Notes under the pieces: model-generated
Databases searched by the model: none
Told to the model about the DNA's origin: nothing
What the model saw: only the letters and a program-made list of their open reading frames with translations
NCBI RefSeq assembly: GCF_018919215.1
Contig: NZ_JAHLQK010000004.1
Coordinates: 372,001-436,000 of the forward strand
DNA: 64,000 nucleotides
DNA from: Alkaliphilus flagellatus
Lineage (GTDB): Bacteria; Bacillota; Clostridia; Peptostreptococcales; Natronincolaceae
Reading direction: 5' to 3'
In this document: positions 17,415 through 25,996 of the stretch, piece by piece
How the letters are laid out: every line of letters begins with the position of its first letter
How positions within the stretch are numbered: position 1 is the first letter of the stretch
Made by a program: the position numbers and the translations under genes

Positions 17415-17760
17415 TAAACACACCTCCATTAATGATAGGTTATATTTCATAGTCCATTGTATTGTATCATATTTTTGAATATTCTACCATCTTTTTAATG
17501 CTTTTTTCCCTCATATATATTATTTCAAAATAAAATCCTCCTAAACATTATCTTGCACTATATTTATAGTACATTAAATTTCTCTATTTATGCAATATAT
17601 AACAATTCTAAAACTCAATATGACTTAAGCCCTCATTTATAAAATCTAATTCGTAAATATTGGGTTTTATGATATAATAAACTAATTAAATGTATAATAT
17701 TGTATATAAAATATTATATACTTTGATATAGAGTTAAAAATAATGCAAGGGGGCTTTTTT
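17415..17760. other. Intergenic region between fhs and the H-NOX receptor gene
   Basis: A 346-base AT-rich divergent promoter region. On the plus side an AT-only dyad (TATAATATT at 17693-17701 with AATATTATA at 17710-17718) sits before the receptor gene and may overlap its promoter. On the minus side a GGAGG-like run near 17540 is not followed by a usable open frame. No riboswitch-like fold was seen. Confidence 0.35.
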
Positions 17761-19575
17761 ATGAAGGGAACAATTGTATCCACATGGTTAAGCAGTCTAA
17801 GAGATATATTTGATGATAATACTGTGGATACAGCACTACAATTTACTAATTGGGATAAAACCAAAATTATAACGCCGTTAGAAGATATAGCTGATGAAGA
17901 AATATTTGAAGTTTTTAATCAAGTTTCTAAACTAACTAATATACCTACTAATGAAATTTGGCGTAAAGTAGGAAGACAAAACATAAGTTCATTCCACAAA
18001 TGGTTTCCATCCTATTTTGAAAGACGAAGCCTTAAAGGCTTCTTAATGATGATGGACGATGTACATAGCCAGTTAACAAAATTAATAAAGGGAGCTACTC
18101 CACCAAGATTAATTGCTAAAGATGTTAGTGAGAACGAACTAGAAATTACTTATATTTCTAAACGTGGTCTTTTTGATTATTTCTTAGGTCTTTTAGAAGG
18201 TAGCTCCTCATTTTTTAATGAAAAATTAGAGTTCTCTATTTTAGAAACTGGAACTCACAAAGATGGTCGAAAAAAGATGAGAGTACATATTAAAGTAGAA
18301 AAATCTCCAGATACTATAATTAATGTTTTTTCTTCAAAATTATTTAGTTTTGGTATTTTAAAAAATCTTCCTTTAAAAGTTAGTATAGTTCCAAGTATTA
18401 TTACTTTCTTAGCTTTAATATTTTTAAGTAATAGTACGAATTGGATTTCAAATATATTAATATCCTTAATTACACTCGTATCTACTTACGTTGTGGCTTT
18501 TATAGTTACAAAACCCATTAATATTGTAAACCAAGAAATTATAAAACTTAAAGATTATGATTTTGCAAGTAAAACCACACTAAAAACAAAAGATACTATA
18601 GAAACCATAGTTAATGAACTGAACGAAACAAAAGAAGTTTTAAAAAAGGATTTTCTTTTTCTTAAAGGCGGTACAGATGATTTGACAAAGTTTGTAGAAC
18701 AGTTTACAGAAATTGCGCAAACTATGAGAATTTTTTCAGATTCCATATCATCTATTGTTCATGAGGTGGCTCTAGGTGCGACCCATCAGGCGGAGGAGAC
18801 AGGAGAGTCTGTGTATCAATTAGATGAATACGTTACTAGACTATCTAATATTGTAGCCGAAGAAACTGAAAGTAAAAATCAATTAGAAGAAGCCAGTTTA
18901 GGGCTGCAAAAATCCTTCCATGAAATTAAACAGGCTACCGAATTAATCAATGATGTAAAAGATAATTTTTCTGACGTTAATCATCAAGGTAGAGAGATTT
19001 CATCACAAGCTAGTAAGATTATGGAAATAAGCTCTACTGTCGAAGCTATTGCAGATCAAACAAATCTTTTAGCTCTCAATGCAGCTATAGAAGCAGCGCG
19101 AGCTGGTGAAGCTGGTAGAGGCTTTACCGTAGTTGCAGAGGAAATACGAAAGTTAGCTGAGCATTCTAAAGATGCGGTAGGAGAGATAAATAACAATTTA
19201 ATTTTCTTTATAAAGCAAATTGAAACCTTAGTATATAAAATACAATCCCAATACGACCAACTAGAAACAAGTAACGAAACATTAGAAAAGGTAACTATTA
19301 ATAATCAAGTTTCCACTAATAAGATTTTGGATGCATCAAGTGTTATAGTAAGATTGATAGATGAACTATCATCAGAAACCAATAGACTAAATTCTGTAAT
19401 TGAAAATATTCATTCTCTAGCATCTATCGCTGAAGAGAATTCTGCTGCGTCTGAGGAAATGAGTGCCAACGTAACTCAATATACCGAAAAAGTTAGTGAT
19501 TTATCCGACAGTATAGGCCTGTTTGAAACATTAATTAATAACTTTAAAAATCAACTTAAAAAATATAAAATATAA
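17761..19575 (+). CDS. Methyl-accepting chemoreceptor with N-terminal H-NOX heme domain
   Basis: A 604-residue chemoreceptor. Residues 1-185 are an H-NOX gas-sensing heme domain, followed by two membrane helices (about 198-250), a HAMP-like stretch and a cytoplasmic signalling domain with the conserved tip [23 protein letters not shown]. Counted from the ATG at 17761, key residues fall at the same numbers as in the Caldanaerobacter H-NOX: proximal heme ligand H102, heme-propionate motif Y131-S133-R135, and distal pocket W9, N74 and Y140. The distal tyrosine is the known O2-stabilising residue, so O2 sensing is predicted. The AAGGGGG site favours this start over an ATG at 17743. Monocistronic; no chemotaxis operon adjoins it. 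Confidence 0.94.
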   Translation: MKGTIVSTWLSSLRDIFDDNTVDTALQFTNWDKTKIITPLEDIADEEIFEVFNQVSKLTNIPTNEIWRKVGRQNISSFHKWFPSYFERRSLKGFLMMMDDVHSQLTKLIKGATPPRLIAKDVSENELEITYISKRGLFDYFLGLLEGSSSFFNEKLEFSILETGTHKDGRKKMRVHIKVEKSPDTIINVFSSKLFSFGILKNLPLKVSIVPSIITFLALIFLSNSTNWISNILISLITLVSTYVVAFIVTKPINIVNQEIIKLKDYDFASKTTLKTKDTIETIVNELNETKEVLKKDFLFLKGGTDDLTKFVEQFTEIAQTMRIFSDSISSIVHEVALGATHQAEETGESVYQLDEYVTRLSNIVAEETESKNQLEEASLGLQKSFHEIKQATELINDVKDNFSDVNHQGREISSQASKIMEISSTVEAIADQTNLLALNAAIEAARAGEAGRGFTVVAEEIRKLAEHSKDAVGEINNNLIFFIKQIETLVYKIQSQYDQLETSNETLEKVTINNQVSTNKILDASSVIVRLIDELSSETNRLNSVIENIHSLASIAEENSAASEEMSANVTQYTEKVSDLSDSIGLFETLINNFKNQLKKYKI

Positions 19576-19618
19576 AGATCGTCTATTGTTAGCACAAAAG
19601 TATATTTTATTATACTAT

Positions 19619-19652
19619 CGAAAGGAGATGTGAATATTCACATCTCCTTTCG
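19619..19652. terminator. Bidirectional terminator, H-NOX receptor / glutaredoxin
   Basis: A perfect 16-bp stem (CGAAAGGAGATGTGAA and its complement) with a 2-base spacer between convergent genes. Confidence 0.8.
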
Positions 19653-19662
19653 ATTTCCTCTA

Positions 19663-19896
19663 TTATTCTGCTAATAATTCCTCTATTCTCTCTCTATCAA
19701 ATCCAACTATTACTTCTTCTCCAATTTGAATTACAGGCACTGCCATAATTCCTCTTTGCATTAATTCTTTTCTAGCTGATGTATCGGTTTGAATGTTTCT
19801 TTCTATAAATTGAATACCCTTATCTGAAAAATATTCTTTGGCCGTATGACAATGTGAACATGTGCTACTCGTAAAAATTATAACTTCTTTCGACAT
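19663..19896 (-). CDS. Glutaredoxin-like protein
   Basis: A 77-residue thioredoxin-fold protein with a CSHC redox motif near residue 13 ([17 protein letters not shown]), the cis-proline segment MAVPVIQIG and [11 protein letters not shown] at the end. It matches the short NrdH/YruB-type glutaredoxins of anaerobes that reduce disulfides with a thioredoxin- or glutathione-independent reductant. GGAGG ribosome binding site. Monocistronic, convergent with the chemoreceptor gene. The physiological reductant and target are unknown. Confidence 0.88.
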   Translation of the reverse strand: MSKEVIIFTSSTCSHCHTAKEYFSDKGIQFIERNIQTDTSARKELMQRGIMAVPVIQIGEEVIVGFDRERIEELLAE

Positions 19897-19972
19897 TTAA
19901 ATCCCTCCTATATTTTAATTATAAATTTATATTAGCATATTATTAATATATGACAAAATTTTTCTTAACTAA

Positions 19973-20182
19973 TTAGCATGAAAAATATCTTTTAATTCCT
20001 CTTCTAATTTCACTTTTACTATATATAGGATCATTATATTCTTTAATGTTATAATACTGGATAACTTCTGCAATAGATCCAATATTATATTGATTTATTT
20101 CATTTACATTATTAAAAAATTTCTTCTCTTTATCTAAGTATCGGATATAATCTTTTATATTTTCATATATCAATTTATCCAT
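19973..20182 (-). CDS. Small hypothetical protein downstream of cooS
   Basis: A charged, 66-69-residue soluble protein (IYENIKDYIRYLDKEKKFFNNVNEINQYNIGSIAEVIQYYNI...) with one cysteine at the end. I do not recognise it. It begins 22 bases after cooS stops and is probably co-transcribed. The ATG at 20182 sits immediately next to its AAAGGGAG ribosome binding site, so a TTG three codons in (20173) may be the real start. Confidence 0.5.
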   Translation of the reverse strand: MDKLIYENIKDYIRYLDKEKKFFNNVNEINQYNIGSIAEVIQYYNIKEYNDPIYSKSEIRRGIKRYFSC

Positions 20183-20203
20183 CTCCCTTTAGTATAATAA
20201 CCG

Positions 20204-22336
20204 CTAGTTTAACCCTAATTCTTTTCGTTTATTTTCAATATGGTCTATATAGATTTGTACTGCCTTCTCTGCATCCATCTCTACCATAACTTTCCCTAAA
20301 CCTAGAGTTTCAGTAGTCTCTGTTAAAGTTTTTACTACAACATCGCTACCTGTAATAGATGGAACTGGAGCAACATGAACTAACCATCCTAAAGCAACTG
20401 CAGTACACGCATCAGCTACAGCTTTTTGTTCTAAATACTCAGGAGCTCCAATAACTAAAGGAAGCTTATTCGTATCTACATTTAAGGCGTCTGCTAATTC
20501 TTTTGCTGTGTGAGTCATCTTTCCAATATCCACACAAGCACCATAGCTAAGCACTGGAGGTATACCTAATTGTTTACATACAGCTTTTAATCCTTCTCCA
20601 CATTCTTCAGCAGCTTTAGGATTTGTAAGTCCAGTATATTGCATAACACTGGAAGTACATCCACCAGATAATATAAGGATGTTATTTTTGATTAACTCTT
20701 TTGTCATCTTAAATATATTACTACCACCTTGTCCATATCTAGCTGTAGTACATCCAACAATTGTGGCTATTCCTCTAATATTACCATTAGCTATTTGCTC
20801 AATTAGAGGATCAAAGCTACCACCTAAGGCTTTTTTTATTGATTCTGTACTAAAGCCAACCATTGTGTCGGATATGTGAGGAGGAATATATGTTTCTCTA
20901 TGCTCAGCCTTTCTTTCTTCAAATGCTTTAATTGCCATATTTAATGCTTTTTCTGCTTGTTCTTTCATTTTTTCTGGAATAAAGTCTAATGTTTCAGTTC
21001 CTTGCAGCTTTATAACAGGATGTGTACTTAATAATTTAGTTCCAAATCTCTTTGCAAATATTGGCATTGTAGGCACTGTACAGTTATAGTCAAACATAAA
21101 TAAATCAACTACACCAGTAGCCAATAAATATTCTTGAGATAGCCACTCACCTTCTTGACCCCCATAGGCTTTTTGATTATGGGTACCTTCATAGTTAATA
21201 AGTTGTTGACCTTCACATACATGTCCTAAAATTTGAATACCTTCTGCACCAACAGCCTTAGCTTTCTCCTGCCATTCAACACTAGACGCAAGGTCAATAG
21301 CTACATGAGCCAATAATGGCATATGACCGTTTGTAACAACATTAATCATATTATCCTTTAAAAGCCCCATATTTTGTTTTTTCATAGTAATTTCTTGACT
21401 ACCCATTAAAATTTCTTGAATAATACATAGTAAAAATAGGCCTTGATATTCATTAGCAATCCCTAATCTTACACTGTTTAAAAGGAATTCTACAGGATCC
21501 GAGTTAAAGTTTGTCATACATCTTGTTTGAGCATAAGCTACTTCACTATAGCCTCCTCCTGGGAATAAACCTAACTTTCTCCAAAGTTCTTTACGCTTAG
21601 TAGGTGCAAACACTTCTACAGTTTTAGATTCCACATGATGAGGTGCATGTATATCATCCATAACCCACTTAGCAAATTCTACAGCTATATTTTCTATAGG
21701 CTGATTTACATTTAGACCTGCCATATCAGCATATTTTTTTAACTTTTCAGCATCTCTTATTTTTAATCCGCTCTCTGGATTCTCCCCAGCTGCCTTTAAT
21801 GTACGAGCTGCCTGATGACAATGAAAAATATTTGCTGAAGTACCTATAGTAACATGTCTATACATAAAGTTTCTTGCTACCATAGTATGCGCATCTACCC
21901 CACATACACCCCTAGGTACCTTAGGACTAATTCTACATGGACCATTTGCACAAAGCTGACAGGATAATCCTTCGATACAGAATTTACATTGGATTGGCTG
22001 TTGCTCACTAAATCTATCAAATACGTTTGTCATACCAGCTTTGTGCACGACTTGATACATTTCTCTCATTGCAGGATCTATCATCACATTTAATGGATAT
22101 CCTTCTTTTGTCTGATCCCCTTTATCTACATGTTCACGTTGCCACTTATGTAACTCTTCCATAGAAGAAGACTTTTCAATACTGTTATAATCTACCTTAA
22201 TCTTATTATGCAAATCTATATGTAAGCTTGGATCATTGAAATGTTCTGGTGTTAGCTCAGCACCTATATTTTTTTGAGCTCCTGACATTCTCTTTGCACT
22301 ATCTTCGTATGTACTTTTAATATTTTCCTTAGACAA
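20204..22336 (-). CDS. cooS: Ni-Fe carbon monoxide dehydrogenase catalytic subunit
   Basis: A 710-residue anaerobic CO dehydrogenase that interconverts CO and CO2 with ferredoxin. The D- and B-cluster cysteines are C117, C120, C126, C129 and C134; C-cluster segments include GHVCEGQ, GCTTARYG, GGCTSS and YGACVD. There are about 70 extra N-terminal residues compared with the Carboxydothermus enzyme. The D-cluster motif is CxxC (C117/C120), and the position of the second cysteine of the usual Cx7C motif is serine; in CODHs the CxxC form is associated with a [2Fe-2S] D-cluster. The start is a TTG with AGGAGG eight bases upstream. No acsABCD or cooC is nearby, so it is a stand-alone CODH. A perfect Crp-type site lies 270 bases upstream. 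Confidence 0.96.
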   Translation of the reverse strand: MSKENIKSTYEDSAKRMSGAQKNIGAELTPEHFNDPSLHIDLHNKIKVDYNSIEKSSSMEELHKWQREHVDKGDQTKEGYPLNVMIDPAMREMYQVVHKAGMTNVFDRFSEQQPIQCKFCIEGLSCQLCANGPCRISPKVPRGVCGVDAHTMVARNFMYRHVTIGTSANIFHCHQAARTLKAAGENPESGLKIRDAEKLKKYADMAGLNVNQPIENIAVEFAKWVMDDIHAPHHVESKTVEVFAPTKRKELWRKLGLFPGGGYSEVAYAQTRCMTNFNSDPVEFLLNSVRLGIANEYQGLFLLCIIQEILMGSQEITMKKQNMGLLKDNMINVVTNGHMPLLAHVAIDLASSVEWQEKAKAVGAEGIQILGHVCEGQQLINYEGTHNQKAYGGQEGEWLSQEYLLATGVVDLFMFDYNCTVPTMPIFAKRFGTKLLSTHPVIKLQGTETLDFIPEKMKEQAEKALNMAIKAFEERKAEHRETYIPPHISDTMVGFSTESIKKALGGSFDPLIEQIANGNIRGIATIVGCTTARYGQGGSNIFKMTKELIKNNILILSGGCTSSVMQYTGLTNPKAAEECGEGLKAVCKQLGIPPVLSYGACVDIGKMTHTAKELADALNVDTNKLPLVIGAPEYLEQKAVADACTAVALGWLVHVAPVPSITGSDVVVKTLTETTETLGLGKVMVEMDAEKAVQIYIDHIENKRKELGLN

Positions 22337-22735
22337 TTTGTATCCTCCTTTACAAAATATATTAGCTTTATTTTTATATACCTTAGTTTTCCTAAATTTT
22401 CATGGAATATACAATAAAAAAGTGGTTTGAATCTATCTCATAAACTAATATCCTACTTAAAATTATTCTACTAATTTCACAACGCTTAATATCACACCTA
22501 GATTTTAAGCTTTAAGTTAAAAATCACAAATACCTAGAGCTTATTAAAAAATTTTATACATTCTTAGAAAGCAAAATAAATAATAAGATAAGATCAATAT
22601 ATAACTGTGATAAAAGTCACATTAAAAAGTGATTTTACTCATATTTCAATCCAAAATTTAAATATATAATAAAATAAATTATAAACATATTTACTAGTTT
22701 CTAACTAAACAAATATAAAATAATAGGAGGCTTTT
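22337..22735. other. Intergenic region between cooS and the DUF1858 gene
   Basis: A 399-base divergent promoter region. Its clearest element is the perfect TGTGA-N6-TCACA palindrome at 22606-22621. The part at 22440-22560 has loose similarity to the dispersed repeats but too little to call a copy. No short gene with a credible start was seen. Confidence 0.5.
22606..22621. promoter_or_regulatory. Perfect Crp-type operator
   Basis: TGTGATAAAAGTCACA matches the Crp consensus TGTGA-N6-TCACA at every specified base. It lies 115 bases before the DUF1858 gene and 270 bases before cooS on the other strand. A Crp/Fnr-family gene with the recognition helix RETVSR is 1 kb away at 23000-23686. Confidence 0.75.
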
Positions 22736-22921
22736 ATGAAAATTACTAGAGAAATGCTTATAGGTGATATTTTAAGGATTAATCCCAATGCAGCACCGAT
22801 TTTGATGTCCTTTGGAATGGGTTGTCTTGGTTGTCCATCTTCTCAAATGGAGTCTTTAGAACAAGCAGCAGCAGTACATGGAATTGATGTTAATCTACTT
22901 ATAGAAAAATTAAATGCATAA
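22736..22921 (+). CDS. DUF1858 domain protein
   Basis: A 61-residue protein of the DUF1858 type: MKITREMLIGDILRINPNAAPILMSFGMGCLGCPSSQMESLEQAAAVHG. The central CxGCP cysteines (CLGC) are conserved in the family, and related domains are often fused to hybrid-cluster or nitrite-reductase-related proteins, suggesting a redox or nitrogen-oxide link, but function is unproven. Perfect TAGGAGG ribosome binding site. The Crp-type operator at 22606-22621 suggests control by the neighbouring regulator. Confidence 0.85.
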   Translation: MKITREMLIGDILRINPNAAPILMSFGMGCLGCPSSQMESLEQAAAVHGIDVNLLIEKLNA

Positions 22922-22928
22922 TAAAAAA

Positions 22929-22971
22929 ATAAGCTTAGAAGATGTAAATCTAAACATCTTCTAAGCTTATT
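22929..22971. terminator. Bidirectional terminator, DUF1858 gene / crp-family gene
   Basis: An 18-bp stem (AATAAGCTTAGAAGATGT at 22929-22946, complement 22954-22971) flanked by A- and T-rich bases between convergent genes. Confidence 0.82.
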
Positions 22972-22999
22972 TAATAGATTATTATTTTTTATTCGATAG

Positions 23000-23686
23000 C
23001 TATCGTGTCCAAGCTTTTAATTTTTGCATATCTTTAATAACTATTTTCTTTCTATCAATATCTATAGATCCTTCCTTTTTAAACTGACTTAGAGCTCTAC
23101 TAACAGTTTCTCTTGCAGTTCCTATTAAGTTAGCTAAATCTTGTCTTGAAAGGTTCAATTGTAGCTCTATACCTTCAGGTGTCTGCTTACCGTTATTTTG
23201 AGCTAGCTTAATAATTGTCTGAGCAGTTCTTGCATAGGTATCACCTAAAGCTAACTCTTTTACCTTTTGTTGAGAGCTATACAGTTTTTTACTAAATACC
23301 TTTATAATGTGAAGTGCTATATCTGCATTTTTCTTAATAAGGTTTTCAAGATCTTCATTACGTATCATTCCTATACATGAATCTTCTAAAACCTCTGCCC
23401 CAGCTGGATACGCAATATCGTTAAACAGTGCAACCTCAGCAAATACATCACCATCTGAAAGAATAGCAAATATCAGTTCTCTTCCGTCTGGGGTTGTTTT
23501 ATATACCTTTACCTTTCCAGACTTAATAAAGTAAAAGGCTTCTCCCCTATCACCTTCCATAAAAATAATTGTACCTTTACGTAAATTTTTCTCTATAGTC
23601 ACACTACTAATTTGCTCAAGGTCCTTGTCACTTAAATCTTTAAATACAGGTGCCTTTTTTAATATATCAACGTCTGCCATTTCCAT
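23000..23686 (-). CDS. Crp/Fnr family transcriptional regulator
   Basis: A 228-residue regulator: a cyclic-nucleotide-binding-like beta roll at about residues 10-125 (GTIIFMEGDRGEAFYFIKSGKVKVY), a dimerisation helix, and a C-terminal helix-turn-helix (LNLSRQDLANLIGTARETVSRAL). The recognition helix has R-E-T-V-S-R, the arrangement that reads TGTGA in Crp. There is no N-terminal cysteine cluster, so it is not an iron-sulfur Fnr. GAGGAGG supports the ATG at 23686 rather than 23707. The effector (cAMP, CO, NO or a phosphate ligand) is not predictable. The best target in the window is the perfect site at 22606-22621. Confidence 0.9.
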   Translation of the reverse strand: MEMADVDILKKAPVFKDLSDKDLEQISSVTIEKNLRKGTIIFMEGDRGEAFYFIKSGKVKVYKTTPDGRELIFAILSDGDVFAEVALFNDIAYPAGAEVLEDSCIGMIRNEDLENLIKKNADIALHIIKVFSKKLYSSQQKVKELALGDTYARTAQTIIKLAQNNGKQTPEGIELQLNLSRQDLANLIGTARETVSRALSQFKKEGSIDIDRKKIVIKDMQKLKAWTR

Positions 23687-23872
23687 ACTAGTTTCCTCCT
23701 CCCACAATGTTTACCCCTTATATAAATAACATATATTATTTATATTGATAACCATTATCTATTATATCAAAAATACATTATTATGAAAGCATATAATTGT
23801 ATATGCCTAATGTAAATATACCTATTAAATATTTAAATCATTGACCTTTGTATAGAATCGACTGAAATAATA

Positions 23873-23901
23873 TTGACAAAATGAGTATAGAGTAGGATAA
23901 T
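23873..23901 (+). promoter_or_regulatory. Promoter of the DUF1622 gene
   Basis: TTGACA (23873-23878), 17-base spacer, GATAAT (23896-23901), 53 bases before the start codon. Confidence 0.6.
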
Positions 23902-23954
23902 AGATGTTGGGCAATTATTTTGTTAATTTTACTACAATATAGGAGGAATTTTAC

Positions 23955-24356
23955 ATGTTACACCATTTTATTGAACTAGTAGTACCTAATATCATCTATT
24001 TATTAGAAATCCTTGGTGTATTTATAATTACCTTTACTGCATTAAAGTGCTTTATTAGATATGCAGCAAGAGGATTTGACCTTAGCGATGACGTTATCAA
24101 GATTGAACTTGCAAGAGCCCTATCTCTTGGACTTACATTTTTATTGGGCGGAGAAATTTTATCAACTTTATTCGCTAAAGACTTAAAGCAGATTTTTACA
24201 ATTGCAGGTATTGTTGTTATAAGGGTTGCTCTTACTTACGTTCTTCATTGGGAAATCACATCAGATATGGATCACTGTAACTCTTTTTCAACATTAAAAG
24301 AAAGAGTTGCTTGTAGACAAGATGTTATTCAACAAAAATCTTCTAACAAGCATTAA
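23955..24356 (+). CDS. DUF1622 family membrane protein
   Basis: A 133-residue protein with three hydrophobic helices (about residues 12-30, 52-68 and 77-95) and the family segment ELARALSLGLTFLLGGEIL. DUF1622 proteins are small, widespread inner-membrane proteins of unknown function. AGGAGG ribosome binding site and a clear promoter (23873-23901). Monocistronic. Nothing in the context points to a role. Confidence 0.82.
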   Translation: MLHHFIELVVPNIIYLLEILGVFIITFTALKCFIRYAARGFDLSDDVIKIELARALSLGLTFLLGGEILSTLFAKDLKQIFTIAGIVVIRVALTYVLHWEITSDMDHCNSFSTLKERVACRQDVIQQKSSNKH

Positions 24357-24410
24357 TATATTGTATAAAAATAAAACTCCATAATTATGGAGTTTTATTT
24401 TTATACAATA
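24357..24410. terminator. Bidirectional terminator, DUF1622 gene / znuB
   Basis: A very long perfect inverted repeat (about 25 bp) with the hairpin tip near 24383-24386, between convergent genes and T-rich on both exits. Confidence 0.87.
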
Positions 24411-24421
24411 TATTATTTTTT

Positions 24422-25234
24422 CTAAAGTCTTATTCTTTTTTTAGTGTTTTTAGCAATAAGTATAATAAATAATAATACTACCGATGACATTACAATAGTT
24501 CCGCCTGGAGCTAAATCACCATAAAATGATACAGAAAGTCCTATTAATACAGATAGTACACCAAACAATATAGAGTACATAAAAGTCTGTCTAAAGCTCT
24601 TAGAAATTTGTAAACTAGTAGCTACAGGTATAACCATTAGGGATGATACTAAAAGTACTCCAACAATCCTCATAGATACTGCAATTGTCATTGCAACTAA
24701 GACAGTAAAATAAAGGTTAATCCATTTTATCGAAACTCCAGCTAATCTTGCAGCCTCCTCATCAAAGGCCATATAAAATAATGATCTATAGAAAACTATT
24801 ATAGATAAAAGTATAAAAAATCCTAAAATAAAAATAACCAAAATATCATGATTTGATACTAAACCTATACTTCCGAATAGATAACTAAAAATAGCAGAAT
24901 TAGAACTCCCCAAACTAATAAATATAGTAGCTAATCCTATACCCGCTGAAAGCATAATTGCAATAGATAGTTCTGCATATTGTTCGTATTCTTTTCTAAG
25001 TTTTTCGATAGCTAAAGCAGCTAAAACTGAAAAACCTAGGGCGGAGTACACAGGATAAATACCCCCTAGCATACCTCCAGCAACCCCTGCCAAGGCTACA
25101 TGAGATAATGTATCACCTATCATTGACATTCTTCTTAAAACAAGAAAAATACCTATTGCCGGGCAAATAACTGCAACCATAATACCAGCTAAAAACGCCC
25201 TTTGCATAAAACTGTAAGTCAACATTTCTAACAT
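24422..25234 (-). CDS. znuB: Zinc ABC transporter permease
   Basis: A 270-residue membrane permease of the ABC-3 (ZnuB/AdcB/MntB) family with about eight hydrophobic helices. Typical blocks: FMQRAFLAGIMVAVICPAIGIFLVLRRMS and GDTLSHVALAGVAGG near the N-terminus, DEEAARLAGV in the middle. It is the third gene of a znuA-znuC-znuB operon; the permease gene starts 15 bases after znuC stops. Metal specificity follows from the partner's histidine-rich loop. It ends before a shared terminator. Confidence 0.93.
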   Translation of the reverse strand: MLEMLTYSFMQRAFLAGIMVAVICPAIGIFLVLRRMSMIGDTLSHVALAGVAGGMLGGIYPVYSALGFSVLAALAIEKLRKEYEQYAELSIAIMLSAGIGLATIFISLGSSNSAIFSYLFGSIGLVSNHDILVIFILGFFILLSIIVFYRSLFYMAFDEEAARLAGVSIKWINLYFTVLVAMTIAVSMRIVGVLLVSSLMVIPVATSLQISKSFRQTFMYSILFGVLSVLIGLSVSFYGDLAPGGTIVMSSVVLLFIILIAKNTKKRIRL

Positions 25235-25249
25235 AACTATTCCCCTTTA

Positions 25250-25996
25250 TTAATGTCTATGATTTAATAGACTTGAGTTTTCTCCATAAACCTCTTTAAT
25301 GTATTCCTGCTCATTAAAGTCCTGTGAAGAATGTACAAACACCTGTTTATTGCCAACACATGCTACTCGATTGGCCCGGTTAGTAATTACACCTATATCA
25401 TGAGATACCATAATTAAAGTAATTCCTAATTCTTTGTTTAACTTTTCCATCAGCCCGTAAAACTGTTCCTGGGATTGTACATCTACTCCAATTAAGGGCT
25501 CATCCATAAAAATAATTTCAGGATTACTAATAAGAGTACGAGCTATAAAAACTCTCTGTTGTTGACCTCCTGATAAATTACCAATTAGATGTTTTTGATA
25601 ATTAGACATATTAACTACGTCTAATACCTCTCTTATCTTTTCTTTATGCTTTGCATTAAAAAACTTTAGAAAACCCATTTGAGTATATAAGTTAGCCCCT
25701 ACAACTTCTTCAACCGTTGCAGGGAATGCAGAGTTAAAATCCCTTACTCTTTGAGATATATAGCCTATTTTACCCCATTGATTAAATTTTTCAATAGGTA
25801 AATCCAATAAGCTAACACCACCTTTTTGTGGTTTTAAAATTCCTAGCATAATTTTAAGTAATGTGCTTTTAGCAGAACCATTTGGCCCTACAATTCCTAA
25901 AAAATCACCCTTATAAATATTCAAATTTATATTTTCTAATATATATTTTTCATCGTATCCAAAATATATATTTTTCACTTCTAAAACCTTATCCAT
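25250..25996 (-). CDS. znuC: Zinc ABC transporter ATP-binding protein
   Basis: A 248-residue ABC ATPase: Walker A GPNGSAKST (alanine where glycine is common), Q-loop YISQ, signature LSGGQQQR and Walker B IIFMDEP. Family size and position between znuA and znuB assign it to the metal-type (ZnuC/AdcC) group. Start codon directly follows the znuA stop region (no gap), suggesting translational coupling. The alanine in Walker A is a tolerated variant. Confidence 0.93.
   Translation of the reverse strand: MDKVLEVKNIYFGYDEKYILENINLNIYKGDFLGIVGPNGSAKSTLLKIMLGILKPQKGGVSLLDLPIEKFNQWGKIGYISQRVRDFNSAFPATVEEVVGANLYTQMGFLKFFNAKHKEKIREVLDVVNMSNYQKHLIGNLSGGQQQRVFIARTLISNPEIIFMDEPLIGVDVQSQEQFYGLMEKLNKELGITLIMVSHDIGVITNRANRVACVGNKQVFVHSSQDFNEQEYIKEVYGENSSLLNHRH

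Noticed and set aside
22440-22560. Fourth copy of the dispersed repeat
   Set aside because: Only short shared words such as CACACCTAGATTTTAAGC; the ordered ATGCTAT-GACTCC-CACTT-AAGTGCTC series is missing.
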